DNA of 12,085 nucleotides, taken from Proteobacteria bacterium UBA6920 (GTDB lineage: Bacteria > Pseudomonadota > Gammaproteobacteria > SG8-11). The translations under genes and the position numbers were made by a program. The notes below the pieces were generated by a model, which searched no databases, was not told where the DNA came from, and was given only the letters and a program-made list of their open reading frames with translations. Below are positions 5,937-12,085 of the stretch, one piece after another; positions within the stretch are counted from its first letter, which is position 1; the number at the start of each line of letters is the position of its first letter. Where the stretch lies: contig DKAS01000053.1 of NCBI GenBank assembly GCA_002448875.1, positions 1 through 12,085 of the forward strand. Reading direction: 5' to 3'.

Positions 5937-5947
5937 GCCATTGGGAG
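5937..5947 (+). promoter_or_regulatory. fleQ Shine-Dalgarno context, identical to that of fleS
   Basis: GCCATTGGGAG includes the SD GGGAG (5943-5947), 8 nt before the ATG at 5956. This SD decides the start, because the in-frame TTG at 5941 lies inside it. The same 11 bases recur before fleS at 7511-7521. Confidence 0.7.
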
Positions 5948-5955
5948 TTTACGAA

Positions 5956-7407
5956 ATGTCTGAGCCGAGTAAAGTCATTGTTATTGAAAGCCAAGCGGAA
6001 CTGAAACAGAAAATCGCGACGTTGTTGGAATTCATCGATTTCAATGACACGGTCATTACCGACGCGCCAAACCTGCACGCCCATCTTCAATCCGAAACGA
6101 ATTCGAAAATAGTGGTTTTAGGACCGCTGGATGGTTTCGACAGCCAGTTGGCGATTATGAACACGGTGAAATCCGTGGAAAGCGGCTTACCGGTGCTGGT
6201 GCTGGTCGAGCATAAACAACAAAGCCGTTTGCCGCCGGAACTGGCGAAAAACGCCTTCCTGATCATTACCATTCCTTTAAAGTACGTGCAGCTGTCGGAT
6301 GCCCTGCATCAAGCGCAGCTCTATAATCTTTCCGGCCGCCAGGGGGGCGGCGGCGCCCGTAACGTCGAGCTGTTTCGTTCCCTGGTGGGACACAGCCGGG
6401 CCATACGCAAGGTGCGTCAGGCCATGGAACAGGTGGCGAACTCCGAAGCGACGGTACTGATTCTGGGTGAATCCGGTACCGGCAAGGAAGTGGTCGCCAG
6501 AAATCTGCATTACCATTCCGATCGTCGTGACAAACCCTTCGTGCCGGTCAATTGTGGCGCCATCCCCGGAGATCTGCTGGAAAGCGAACTGTTCGGTCAC
6601 GAAAAGGGGGCCTTTACCGGGGCCATCAGCGCCCGGCAGGGGCGTTTCGAACTGGCCGAAGGCGGTACCCTGTTTCTGGACGAAATCGGCGATATGAGCA
6701 TGCCCATGCAGGTGAAGCTGCTGCGCGTGCTGCAGGAGCGTACCTTCGAGCGGGTGGGTAGCAACAAATCCATTAATGCGGATGTGCGCATCATTGCCGC
6801 CACCCATCGCGATCTGGAAGTGCTGATCCGGGAGAACAAATTTCGTGAGGATTTGTATTATCGGCTGAACGTGTTTCCCATCGATATGCCGCCGCTGCGC
6901 GAGCGTATCGAGGACATTCCGCTGCTGGTCAACGAGTTGATTGCCCGTATCGAACACGAAAAACGTGGTTCCATTCGCCTGACCCAGGCGGCGATGATGG
7001 CTCTGTGCCAGTATCGCTGGCCGGGGAACGTGCGCGAGCTGAGCAATCTGGTCGAACGTCTGGTCATCATGTATCCCTACGGCGTGGTGGATGTAAAGGA
7101 TCTGCCGGAAAAATTCCGTCTGGGTCTGGAAGCACCGGCGGAAAGCAGCGAATCCTCGGGGACGCTGCTGCGCTTTGACCAGCCGGCGAATCTGGATGTG
7201 GAGGTGGCCGCGCGTTTACCTAGGGAAGGCATCGATTTAAAGGAACACCTCAATAATCTGGAACTGTCCCTGATTCGCCAGGCTCTGGACGAGGCCGACG
7301 GGGTGGTGGCGCATGCGGCGAAGAAATTGAATATGCGCCGCACCACCCTGGTAGAAAAGCTCAGAAAATATGGCATTTCTCGGATCGAGGGGTTGTCAAG
7401 AATTTGA
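5956..7407 (+). CDS. fleQ: FleQ, sigma-54-dependent flagellar master regulator
   Basis: FleQ activates early flagellar genes with RpoN and, in Pseudomonas, also senses c-di-GMP. The 483-residue protein has three parts. Residues 1-125 form a REC-like fold (KVIVIESQAELKQKIATLLE) without the phosphoacceptor Asp: the strand reads KIVVLGPLDG. Residues 135-375 form the AAA+ domain, with Walker A GESGTGKE (171-178), the sigma-54 contact GAFTGA (218-223) and Walker B LFLDE (Asp242-Glu243). The C-terminus is a Fis-type helix-turn-helix (about 450-475). The c-di-GMP contacts known in Pseudomonas FleQ appear conserved: LFRS (139-142), Arg182-Asn183 just after Walker A, and Glu327/Arg331. Start ATG 5956 is chosen from its SD. 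The leader holds a FleQ-like box and a hairpin, suggesting autoregulation and translational control. Confidence 0.95.
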   Translation: MSEPSKVIVIESQAELKQKIATLLEFIDFNDTVITDAPNLHAHLQSETNSKIVVLGPLDGFDSQLAIMNTVKSVESGLPVLVLVEHKQQSRLPPELAKNAFLIITIPLKYVQLSDALHQAQLYNLSGRQGGGGARNVELFRSLVGHSRAIRKVRQAMEQVANSEATVLILGESGTGKEVVARNLHYHSDRRDKPFVPVNCGAIPGDLLESELFGHEKGAFTGAISARQGRFELAEGGTLFLDEIGDMSMPMQVKLLRVLQERTFERVGSNKSINADVRIIAATHRDLEVLIRENKFREDLYYRLNVFPIDMPPLRERIEDIPLLVNELIARIEHEKRGSIRLTQAAMMALCQYRWPGNVRELSNLVERLVIMYPYGVVDVKDLPEKFRLGLEAPAESSESSGTLLRFDQPANLDVEVAARLPREGIDLKEHLNNLELSLIRQALDEADGVVAHAAKKLNMRRTTLVEKLRKYGISRIEGLSRI

Positions 7408-7408
7408 C
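7395..7408 (+). promoter_or_regulatory. FleQ box upstream of fleSR, overlapping the fleQ stop codon
   Basis: GTCAAGAATTTGAC matches the FleQ consensus GTCaNTAAAtTGAC at 11 of 13 defined positions, with both GTCA and TTGAC arms intact. It contains the TGA stop of fleQ (7405-7407) and ends 54 nt before the GG of the sigma-54 promoter of fleS. This is a normal position for an enhancer-binding protein. Confidence 0.65.
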
Positions 7409-7461
7409 CTTTCTCCTGCTCTTGTCTCCTATCTTATTGTCCTTCTCGAAAAAGTCAGCGC

Positions 7462-7476
7462 AGGCATAGTTTTTGC
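7462..7476 (+). promoter_or_regulatory. Sigma-54 (RpoN) promoter of fleSR
   Basis: The sequence AGGCATAGTTTTTGC fits TGGCAC-N5-TTGC, with GG at 7463-7464, exactly 10 nt of spacing, and GC at 7475-7476. The TTGC element is perfect and the upstream element reads AGGCAT. Transcription would start about 12 nt downstream, near 7487, giving a leader of about 44 nt. In Pseudomonas fleSR is known to depend on RpoN and FleQ, which agrees. Confidence 0.8.
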
Positions 7477-7480
7477 GTAA

Positions 7481-7515
7481 ATGGCGATAAGCCGGGCCAC
7501 GCCCGGTTCTGCCAT
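7481..7515 (+). promoter_or_regulatory. Hairpin at the 5' end of the fleS leader
   Basis: CCGGGC (7492-7497) pairs with GCCCGG (7501-7506) around a CAC loop, extended by AA/TT pairs across a bulged G. An outer ATGGC (7481-7485) could pair with GCCAT (7511-7515), but it probably lies upstream of the transcription start. If transcription begins near 7487, the inner stem forms the very 5' end of the message and may protect it from decay. The SD GGGAG (7517-7521) follows closely. Confidence 0.5.
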
Positions 7516-7530
7516 TGGGAGCGAAAACCT

Positions 7531-8697
7531 ATGAGCCAATCATCTTCGGGCATTGTGGCCCTGACGCCGGCCCTGCAAAACGTGGATCAGCTGACGCGCC
7601 AGCTCATTTCCTCCTATGAATCCCTTGAAAAACATATGCTCGAAATACAAGAGCGTATGCAGAACAGCGAGGCGCCCGCCGTGGCGGCAATCCCGGCCGA
7701 TGACGGTGTCGCGCAATGGTTTGAAATCGTCCCCGCCGGCCTGATTCAACTCAATGCGTCGGGACAGGTGGTGCGCAGCAATGCCTGGGCGCGGGAGTTA
7801 CTGGGCGAGCAACTGCAGACCGGCATGAGCTGGCAGGCGGTGGTGGAGCAGTGTTTCGCCCCACGCAACGACGACGGTCATGAAATTTCCCTGCGTGATG
7901 ATCGCCGGGTCAGTCTGGCCACCGCGCCGCTGCCCGACGCCAATGGCCAATTGATCCTGGTGCAGGATTTGACCGCCTCGCGGGAGGTGCAGCAGACCCT
8001 GGAACGCTACCGGCGTTTGTCGGCTATGGGAGAAATGGCGGCGCGTCTGGCGCACCAGATTCGCACGCCGCTGGCCGCCGCCCTGCTGCACGTGGGGCGA
8101 TTGCAGCAGGCACAGGTCAGCGACGGCGTGCGGCAGCAGGTTGCCGGCAAGCTGGTGGACCGCCTGCAGCACATGGAAGCCCTGATTCGCGACATGTTGC
8201 TGTTTGTCCAGGGCGGAGCTTCCGGCCAGGAAGACATCAACATCAGTTCACTGTTCAGCGAGCTGGCGCTGCAGTATCACGATGAATTCGCCCGCCGCGC
8301 GGTGGAGTACCGTTTCGACATACACTTCGCCTGCCAGGTTAAGGGCAACAAGCACGCTCTGCTCAGCGCCCTGGGCAATCTGGTCAATAATGCGCTGGAG
8401 CACAGCGTGGCGCAGCCGCAACTGACCTTGCGTATCCAGCCGGCGTTGAACAACTACGTCGATATCCTCGTCGTCGATAACGGGCGGGGCATCCCCGCAG
8501 AAATACAGGACCGGATTCAGGAACCGTTTTTCACCACCCGCAGCAACGGCACCGGCCTGGGTCTGGCGGTAGTGGACGCGGTGGCGAGGGCGCATAACGG
8601 TTGTCTGTGGTTTCAATCCGAAGCGGGCCGAGGCAGCGTATTCGCCCTGCGTCTGCCCGTAGTGCAGGCGATGGTGACGCCGGCGGGCGAGGGCTGA
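7531..8697 (+). CDS. fleS: FleS, cytosolic PAS sensor histidine kinase of the flagellar cascade
   Basis: FleS phosphorylates FleR to turn on class III basal-body and hook genes. The 388-residue protein has no membrane segment, so it senses an internal signal. A short N-terminal coiled segment (residues 10-50) leads to a PAS domain (about 55-150; WFEIVPAGLIQLNASGQVV). HisKA carries the H box AHQIRTPL, with phosphoacceptor His175. The ATPase domain has the N box around Asn283-Asn287, G1 DNGRGIP (from Asp316) and G2 GTGLGL (340-345). The start is supported by GGGAG at 7517-7521, 9 nt upstream. It is transcribed from the sigma-54 promoter described above, and fleR follows after 8 nt. Confidence 0.94.
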   Translation: MSQSSSGIVALTPALQNVDQLTRQLISSYESLEKHMLEIQERMQNSEAPAVAAIPADDGVAQWFEIVPAGLIQLNASGQVVRSNAWARELLGEQLQTGMSWQAVVEQCFAPRNDDGHEISLRDDRRVSLATAPLPDANGQLILVQDLTASREVQQTLERYRRLSAMGEMAARLAHQIRTPLAAALLHVGRLQQAQVSDGVRQQVAGKLVDRLQHMEALIRDMLLFVQGGASGQEDINISSLFSELALQYHDEFARRAVEYRFDIHFACQVKGNKHALLSALGNLVNNALEHSVAQPQLTLRIQPALNNYVDILVVDNGRGIPAEIQDRIQEPFFTTRSNGTGLGLAVVDAVARAHNGCLWFQSEAGRGSVFALRLPVVQAMVTPAGEG

Positions 8698-8705
8698 GGT
8701 CCGCC

Positions 8706-10025
8706 ATGGGCAATCCAACCATTATGGTCGTTGAAGACGATTATCTACTGCGTGAGGCGCTGTGCGATACCCTGCAGCTGGCGGGTTTCGCCACCCTGGA
8801 GGCGGACAACGGCGGCAGCGCATTGCGCCTGCTGGCGGACAACGCGGTGGCCATGGTGGTGAGCGATGTGCAAATGGATGTGATGGATGGCCACTCCCTG
8901 CTGCAAAACATTAAGCAGCGATATCCGCAGATGCCGGTGCTGTTGATGACCGCCTACGGTAGCATCCAGAAGGCGGTCAACGCCATGCGCGATGGCGCGA
9001 TCGACTATCTGGTCAAGCCGTTCGAGGCATCGGTGCTGGTCGACACCGTGCTGCGCTCGGTCAGCGACAGCGGCCGCACCGATGTCGAGTGGTACAGCGA
9101 AGCTGCGCAGGAAACTCTGGAAATGGCGCGCCGGGTGGCGCAAACCGACGCCACGGTGCTGATCACCGGGGAAAGCGGCGCCGGCAAGGAAGTGATGGCG
9201 CGTTTCATCCACCAGCATTCGACGCGCCGCAACAGTCCGTTCGTCGCCATAAACTGCGCGGCGATTCCGGACACGATGCTGGAGGCAACGCTGTTCGGTT
9301 ATGAAAAAGGCGCGTTTACCGGCGCCTTGAAGACTACGCCGGGGAAGTTCGAGCAGGCTAACGGCGGCACGCTGCTGCTGGATGAAATCTCGGAAATGGA
9401 TCTGGGGCTGCAGGCGAAGCTGCTGCGGGTGCTGCAGGAGAAGGAAGTGGAGCGCCTGGGCGGCAACCGGTTGATCGCGCTGGACGTCAGGGTGCTGGCG
9501 ACTTCCAACCGCAATCTGCAGCAGGCGGTGGCCAGTCAGCGGTTTCGCGAGGATCTTTACTATCGTTTGAACGTGTTTCCCATCATCGTTCCGCCTTTGC
9601 GCCAGCGACCGCAGGACATCCTGCCGCTGGCGGCACAATTGCTGCGGCGGCACGCGGCCGAGCAGCAGCGATCGTTACCGGTACTGAGCGCGGCGGCGCA
9701 AGCCAGGTTGCGGGAATATCCCTGGCCGGGCAATGTCCGGGAACTGGATAACGTAATGCAGCGCGCCTTGATACTGCAGCCGGGTGGCATCATCGATGCC
9801 CGGGATCTGCACCTGGAAGCCGCCGCCCGTCCCGCGGCTCAGGCCATGGAGGAGGGGGAGTCGCTGCCGGCGGAGGTGAAACAGCATGAGTTTACGGTGA
9901 TTCTGCAGGCCTTACGCGATTGCGGCGGTAACCGCAAACAAACGGCAACCAGGCTGGGAATCAGCGAACGCACCTTGCGTTACAAAATGGCGGATATGCG
10001 CCGGGCGGGAATGGACCTGCCCTGA
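8706..10025 (+). CDS. fleR: FleR, sigma-54-dependent response regulator
   Basis: FleR is the partner of FleS and activates RpoN-dependent flagellar genes once phosphorylated. The 439-residue protein starts with a full receiver domain (1-120): acidic pair Asp11-Asp12, phosphoacceptor Asp54, Thr82 and Lys104. The AAA+ domain (about 130-365) has Walker A GESGAGKE (155-162), GAFTGA (202-207) and LLLDE. The C-terminus has a Fis-type helix-turn-helix (about 400-432; GGNRKQTATRLGISERTLRY). ATG 8706 is chosen because the receiver begins right after it and GAGG (8696-8699) lies 6 nt upstream, overlapping the fleS stop. An in-frame upstream ATG at 8601 inside fleS would add 35 non-homologous residues. 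fliE follows after 27 nt. Confidence 0.95.
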   Translation: MGNPTIMVVEDDYLLREALCDTLQLAGFATLEADNGGSALRLLADNAVAMVVSDVQMDVMDGHSLLQNIKQRYPQMPVLLMTAYGSIQKAVNAMRDGAIDYLVKPFEASVLVDTVLRSVSDSGRTDVEWYSEAAQETLEMARRVAQTDATVLITGESGAGKEVMARFIHQHSTRRNSPFVAINCAAIPDTMLEATLFGYEKGAFTGALKTTPGKFEQANGGTLLLDEISEMDLGLQAKLLRVLQEKEVERLGGNRLIALDVRVLATSNRNLQQAVASQRFREDLYYRLNVFPIIVPPLRQRPQDILPLAAQLLRRHAAEQQRSLPVLSAAAQARLREYPWPGNVRELDNVMQRALILQPGGIIDARDLHLEAAARPAAQAMEEGESLPAEVKQHEFTVILQALRDCGGNRKQTATRLGISERTLRYKMADMRRAGMDLP

Positions 10026-10052
10026 CAACAACGGAAAAGGGGAAGCCTCAAC

Positions 10053-10376
10053 ATGATAAAAGAAATAACGGCGCAAGATCTGCTGCGGCAGATCGAACAA
10101 CTGACGGCACAGGCCAAGGGCGGTATTGGTGCGCAATCGCCGGCACAGCCGGTCGGGGAATTTTCCCGCCTGCTGCAGCAATCGATTGGCGAGGTCAACG
10201 CCGCCCAGCAGCAGGCGGCCGATCTCGCCACGGCCTTCGAATTGGGCAACAGCAACGTCAGCCTCGAGCAGGTGATTATCGCTCGGGAAAAAGCCGCGCT
10301 GTCCTTCCAGTCGGTACTGCAAGTGAGGAACAAACTGGTGGAAGCCTATAAGGAAGTGATGGCAATGCAGGTTTGA
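10053..10376 (+). CDS. fliE: FliE, MS-ring/rod junction protein
   Basis: FliE is a small rod component that anchors the proximal rod to the MS-ring and the export apparatus. The 107-residue length is typical. The conserved C-terminal half is clear: LGNSNVSLEQVIIAREKAAL followed by FQSVLQVRNKLVEAYKEVM. The N-terminal half (FSRLLQQSIGEVNAAQQQA) is the first FliE helix. The SD AGGGGA (10038-10043) lies 9 nt before the ATG. Only 27 nt separate it from fleR and I find no GG-N10-GC element there, so in this organism fliE may be read from the fleSR transcript or from a promoter inside fleR. fliF begins 17 nt downstream. Confidence 0.95.
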   Translation: MIKEITAQDLLRQIEQLTAQAKGGIGAQSPAQPVGEFSRLLQQSIGEVNAAQQQAADLATAFELGNSNVSLEQVIIAREKAALSFQSVLQVRNKLVEAYKEVMAMQV

Positions 10377-10393
10377 TAACAAGGTAGCGGTAT

Positions 10394-12073
10394 ATGGCGT
10401 CAGCCGGAACAGGCAATGAAGCGAACCAGGCGATGACGGCGGGGGCAGGCAATCCCGCCGCGCAGGCGTTTTCCAATATGGGCGGTCTGCCATTGTGGCG
10501 TCAGGCCGCGTTGCTCATCGGCCTGGCGGCCAGCATCGCCATCGGCGCGTCGGTGGTGATGTGGGTGTGGGAGCCCAGCTACAGCGTACTGTATTCGAAT
10601 CTCAATGAAAAGGATCTGTCCGTGGTGATGGAGGCCTTGCAGCGGGAAAACGTACGTTTCAAGGTCGAAGGTACGGGCACCATGCTGGTGCCGAGTTCTG
10701 CGGTGCACAATCTGCGCATCAAGCTCGCGGCTGACGGCATTCCCAAGGGCATGGCGCTGGGTTTCGAGGGCTTGCAGCAGAGCCAGAGTTTCGGTGTCAG
10801 TCAGTTCATGGAGAACGCGCGCTATCAACGCGCCCTGGAAGTGGAGCTGGCGCGATCCATCGGTACGCTCAACAGCGTGGACAACGCCCGCGTTCACCTC
10901 GCCCTGCCCAAGCCCACCCCGTTCATGCGCGACCGCCAGAAGCCATCGGCGTCGGTGGTGCTCAATCTGTTTCCCGGCCGTACCCTGGAACCGGGCCAGG
11001 TGGCGGCGATCACCCATCTGGTATCGTCCAGCATTCCGGAAATGGAAGCCGGCCAGGTCACCATCGTCGATCAGCGCGGCAATCTGCTGACCGAGGGCGA
11101 AAACGACCCGGGCATGCTGGTGACCCGCTCGCAGCTGGAATACACGCGGCAGCTGGAAAAAGACATGAACGACCGGGTGCTGGCCATCCTGGAACCGGTG
11201 GTCGGCCGCGGCGGCGCGCGTGCCCAGGTGACCACCGAGGTGGATTTCACCGACAATGAACTGACCCAGGAAACCTATAATCCGCAGAAAACGGCGCTGC
11301 GCAGCGCCCAGGCCACCGAGGAGCTGTCCACCAACCCGCTCAACGGCGGCGTGCCCGGCGCGCTGAGCAATGAACCGCCAGGCACCGCGGCCACGCCGGC
11401 GACACCGGCCGCGGGCGCCAGCGACACGGCGACTACCGCCAAGGCCGGCAACAGCCGCAAACGCAGTATTCAGAATTACGAAATCGATCGCACCGTCAGC
11501 CACACCCGCTACAGCGTGGGCAAGCTGCAGCGCCTGTCGGTTGCCGTGGTGATAGACGACAAGAGCGTCTCCGCCGAGGATGGCACCGTCTCCCGGCAGT
11601 CGTACAGCCCGGAGGAAATCACCCGCCTGACCAACATCGTCAAAGAGACCGTGGGCTTTAGTGAGCAGCGCGGCGACCGGGTAACGGTGATCAACGCGCC
11701 GTTCAATACTCCGGAGCCGGTGGCGACGGATCTCCCCGCGCCGTCCTTCTGGGAGGCGCCCGGATTCTGGGACCAGGTGGTGAAAATCGTCGGCATTCTG
11801 TTGATCGCGGCAGTGATGTGGAAGGTATTTCGGCCGGCCCTGCAATCACTGGCGCAGTACCGGCCGCCACCGCCACCGCCGATGGCCATGCACGGCGCCA
11901 TCATCCCCGGTGGCGACGAACGTATTTCCCTGGGTTCGCAGATGAACGCGCAGACCGCGGAACGCCTGCTGGAAGCCGCGGGCTCGCAAGCTGACATGGT
12001 TAAGAAGATGGCAACCACTGAGCCCGGTGTCGTGGCACAGGTAATCAAATCCTGGGTAGCGAACGGTGGTTGA
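10394..12073 (+). CDS. fliF: FliF, flagellar MS-ring protein
   Basis: FliF builds the inner-membrane MS-ring that houses the export gate and carries the FliG rotor ring. The 559-residue length is normal. A cytoplasmic N-terminal tail leads to TM1 (about 38-58; LLIGLAASIAIGASVVMWVW). The ring-building domains follow from about residue 61, with the YscJ/FliF part recognisable in LYSNLNEKDLSVVMEALQ. A low-complexity Ala/Thr/Pro/Gly loop (about 318-352) is the usual variable periplasmic insertion. TM2 spans about 462-482 (VVKIVGILLIAAVMW). The C-terminal tail (about 515-559) is the FliG-binding helix region. Six consecutive prolines (491-496) sit between TM2 and this tail. The SD AAGG (10381-10384) lies 9 nt upstream. 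The stop overlaps the fliG start as TGATG. Confidence 0.97.
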   Translation: MASAGTGNEANQAMTAGAGNPAAQAFSNMGGLPLWRQAALLIGLAASIAIGASVVMWVWEPSYSVLYSNLNEKDLSVVMEALQRENVRFKVEGTGTMLVPSSAVHNLRIKLAADGIPKGMALGFEGLQQSQSFGVSQFMENARYQRALEVELARSIGTLNSVDNARVHLALPKPTPFMRDRQKPSASVVLNLFPGRTLEPGQVAAITHLVSSSIPEMEAGQVTIVDQRGNLLTEGENDPGMLVTRSQLEYTRQLEKDMNDRVLAILEPVVGRGGARAQVTTEVDFTDNELTQETYNPQKTALRSAQATEELSTNPLNGGVPGALSNEPPGTAATPATPAAGASDTATTAKAGNSRKRSIQNYEIDRTVSHTRYSVGKLQRLSVAVVIDDKSVSAEDGTVSRQSYSPEEITRLTNIVKETVGFSEQRGDRVTVINAPFNTPEPVATDLPAPSFWEAPGFWDQVVKIVGILLIAAVMWKVFRPALQSLAQYRPPPPPPMAMHGAIIPGGDERISLGSQMNAQTAERLLEAAGSQADMVKKMATTEPGVVAQVIKSWVANGG

Positions 12074-12085
12074 TGAGCGACAAAG
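12073..12085 (+). CDS. fliG: Start of FliG, flagellar rotor/switch protein (truncated by window end)
   Basis: ATG at 12073-12075 overlaps the fliF stop codon as TGATG and opens a frame reading MSDK up to the window end. Identity rests on gene order, since fliG follows fliF almost universally, and on the overlap, which implies translational coupling. Only four codons are visible, so no domain can be checked. Confidence 0.8.

Noticed and set aside
7483..7490. GGCGATAA, close to the sigma-28 -10 box GCCGATAA, before fleS
   Set aside because: No TAAA-like -35 element lies 15 nt upstream (GCAT at 7464-7467). A well-formed sigma-54 promoter overlaps the same place, so the match is probably chance.
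8601..8705. ATG at 8601 inside fleS as the fleR start
   Set aside because: The added 35 residues are not receiver-domain sequence, while ATG 8706 has a proper SD and begins the receiver fold directly.
10400..11845. Long minus-strand open frame (481 codons) opposite fliF, and a similar one of 252 codons opposite fliC
   Set aside because: These are mirror frames produced by the GC-rich third positions of the sense genes. Their products are compositionally biased and lack recognisable motifs, and the sense genes are certain.

Overview
The window is one uninterrupted stretch of a polar-flagellum gene cluster, with every gene on the + strand. The order is flgK (3' end), flgL, fliC, flaG, fliD, fliS, a fliT-like gene, a PilZ-like gene, fleQ, fleS, fleR, fliE, fliF and the first codons of fliG. 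A FleQ/FleS/FleR cascade placed between the fliDS genes and fliEFG is the Pseudomonas/Vibrio-type layout. This points to a non-enteric, moderately GC-rich gammaproteobacterium. The genus cannot be told from this sequence. All the genes are intact, and I see no insertion sequences, tRNAs, CRISPR arrays or prophage genes.

Layout. Positions 1-1270 hold the hook-filament junction genes (flgK end, flgL), closed by a clear rho-independent terminator at 1305-1340. Positions 1341-1663 are a long non-coding leader or promoter region for the flagellin gene, with inverted repeats and two predicted RNA hairpins next to the ribosome binding site. Positions 1664-2473 encode a very short flagellin (269 aa), followed by a strong GC-rich hairpin at 2481-2510. 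Positions 2536-5091 hold flaG, fliD, fliS and a fliT-like chaperone gene. Positions 5179-5724 encode a coiled-coil protein with a degenerate PilZ domain. Positions 5725-5955 are the fleQ control region. fleQ, fleS and fleR run from 5956 to 10025. fliE, fliF and the start of fliG run from 10053 to the window end with tight spacing or overlap.

How the genes work together. FleQ is the sigma-54 master activator and in relatives is also a c-di-GMP sensor. It is expected to switch on fleSR and the basal-body genes. The sequence supports this: a near-perfect FleQ-type box (7395-7408) overlaps the fleQ stop codon and lies about 55 bp upstream of a good -24/-12 sigma-54 promoter (7462-7476) in front of fleS. 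FleS (cytosolic PAS-histidine kinase) and FleR (sigma-54 response regulator) then drive later basal-body and hook genes. FliE and FliF build the rod base and MS-ring, FlgK/FlgL join hook to filament, FliC is the filament, FliD is the cap, and FliS/FliT-like proteins are their export chaperones.

No wholly new system is evident. The parts worth a second look are regulatory: FleQ-like boxes at fleQ and fleS, a GGA-loop hairpin in the fleQ leader, an identical 11-nt Shine-Dalgarno context before fleQ and fleS, the structured flagellin leader, and the PilZ-like protein lacking the usual c-di-GMP residues.
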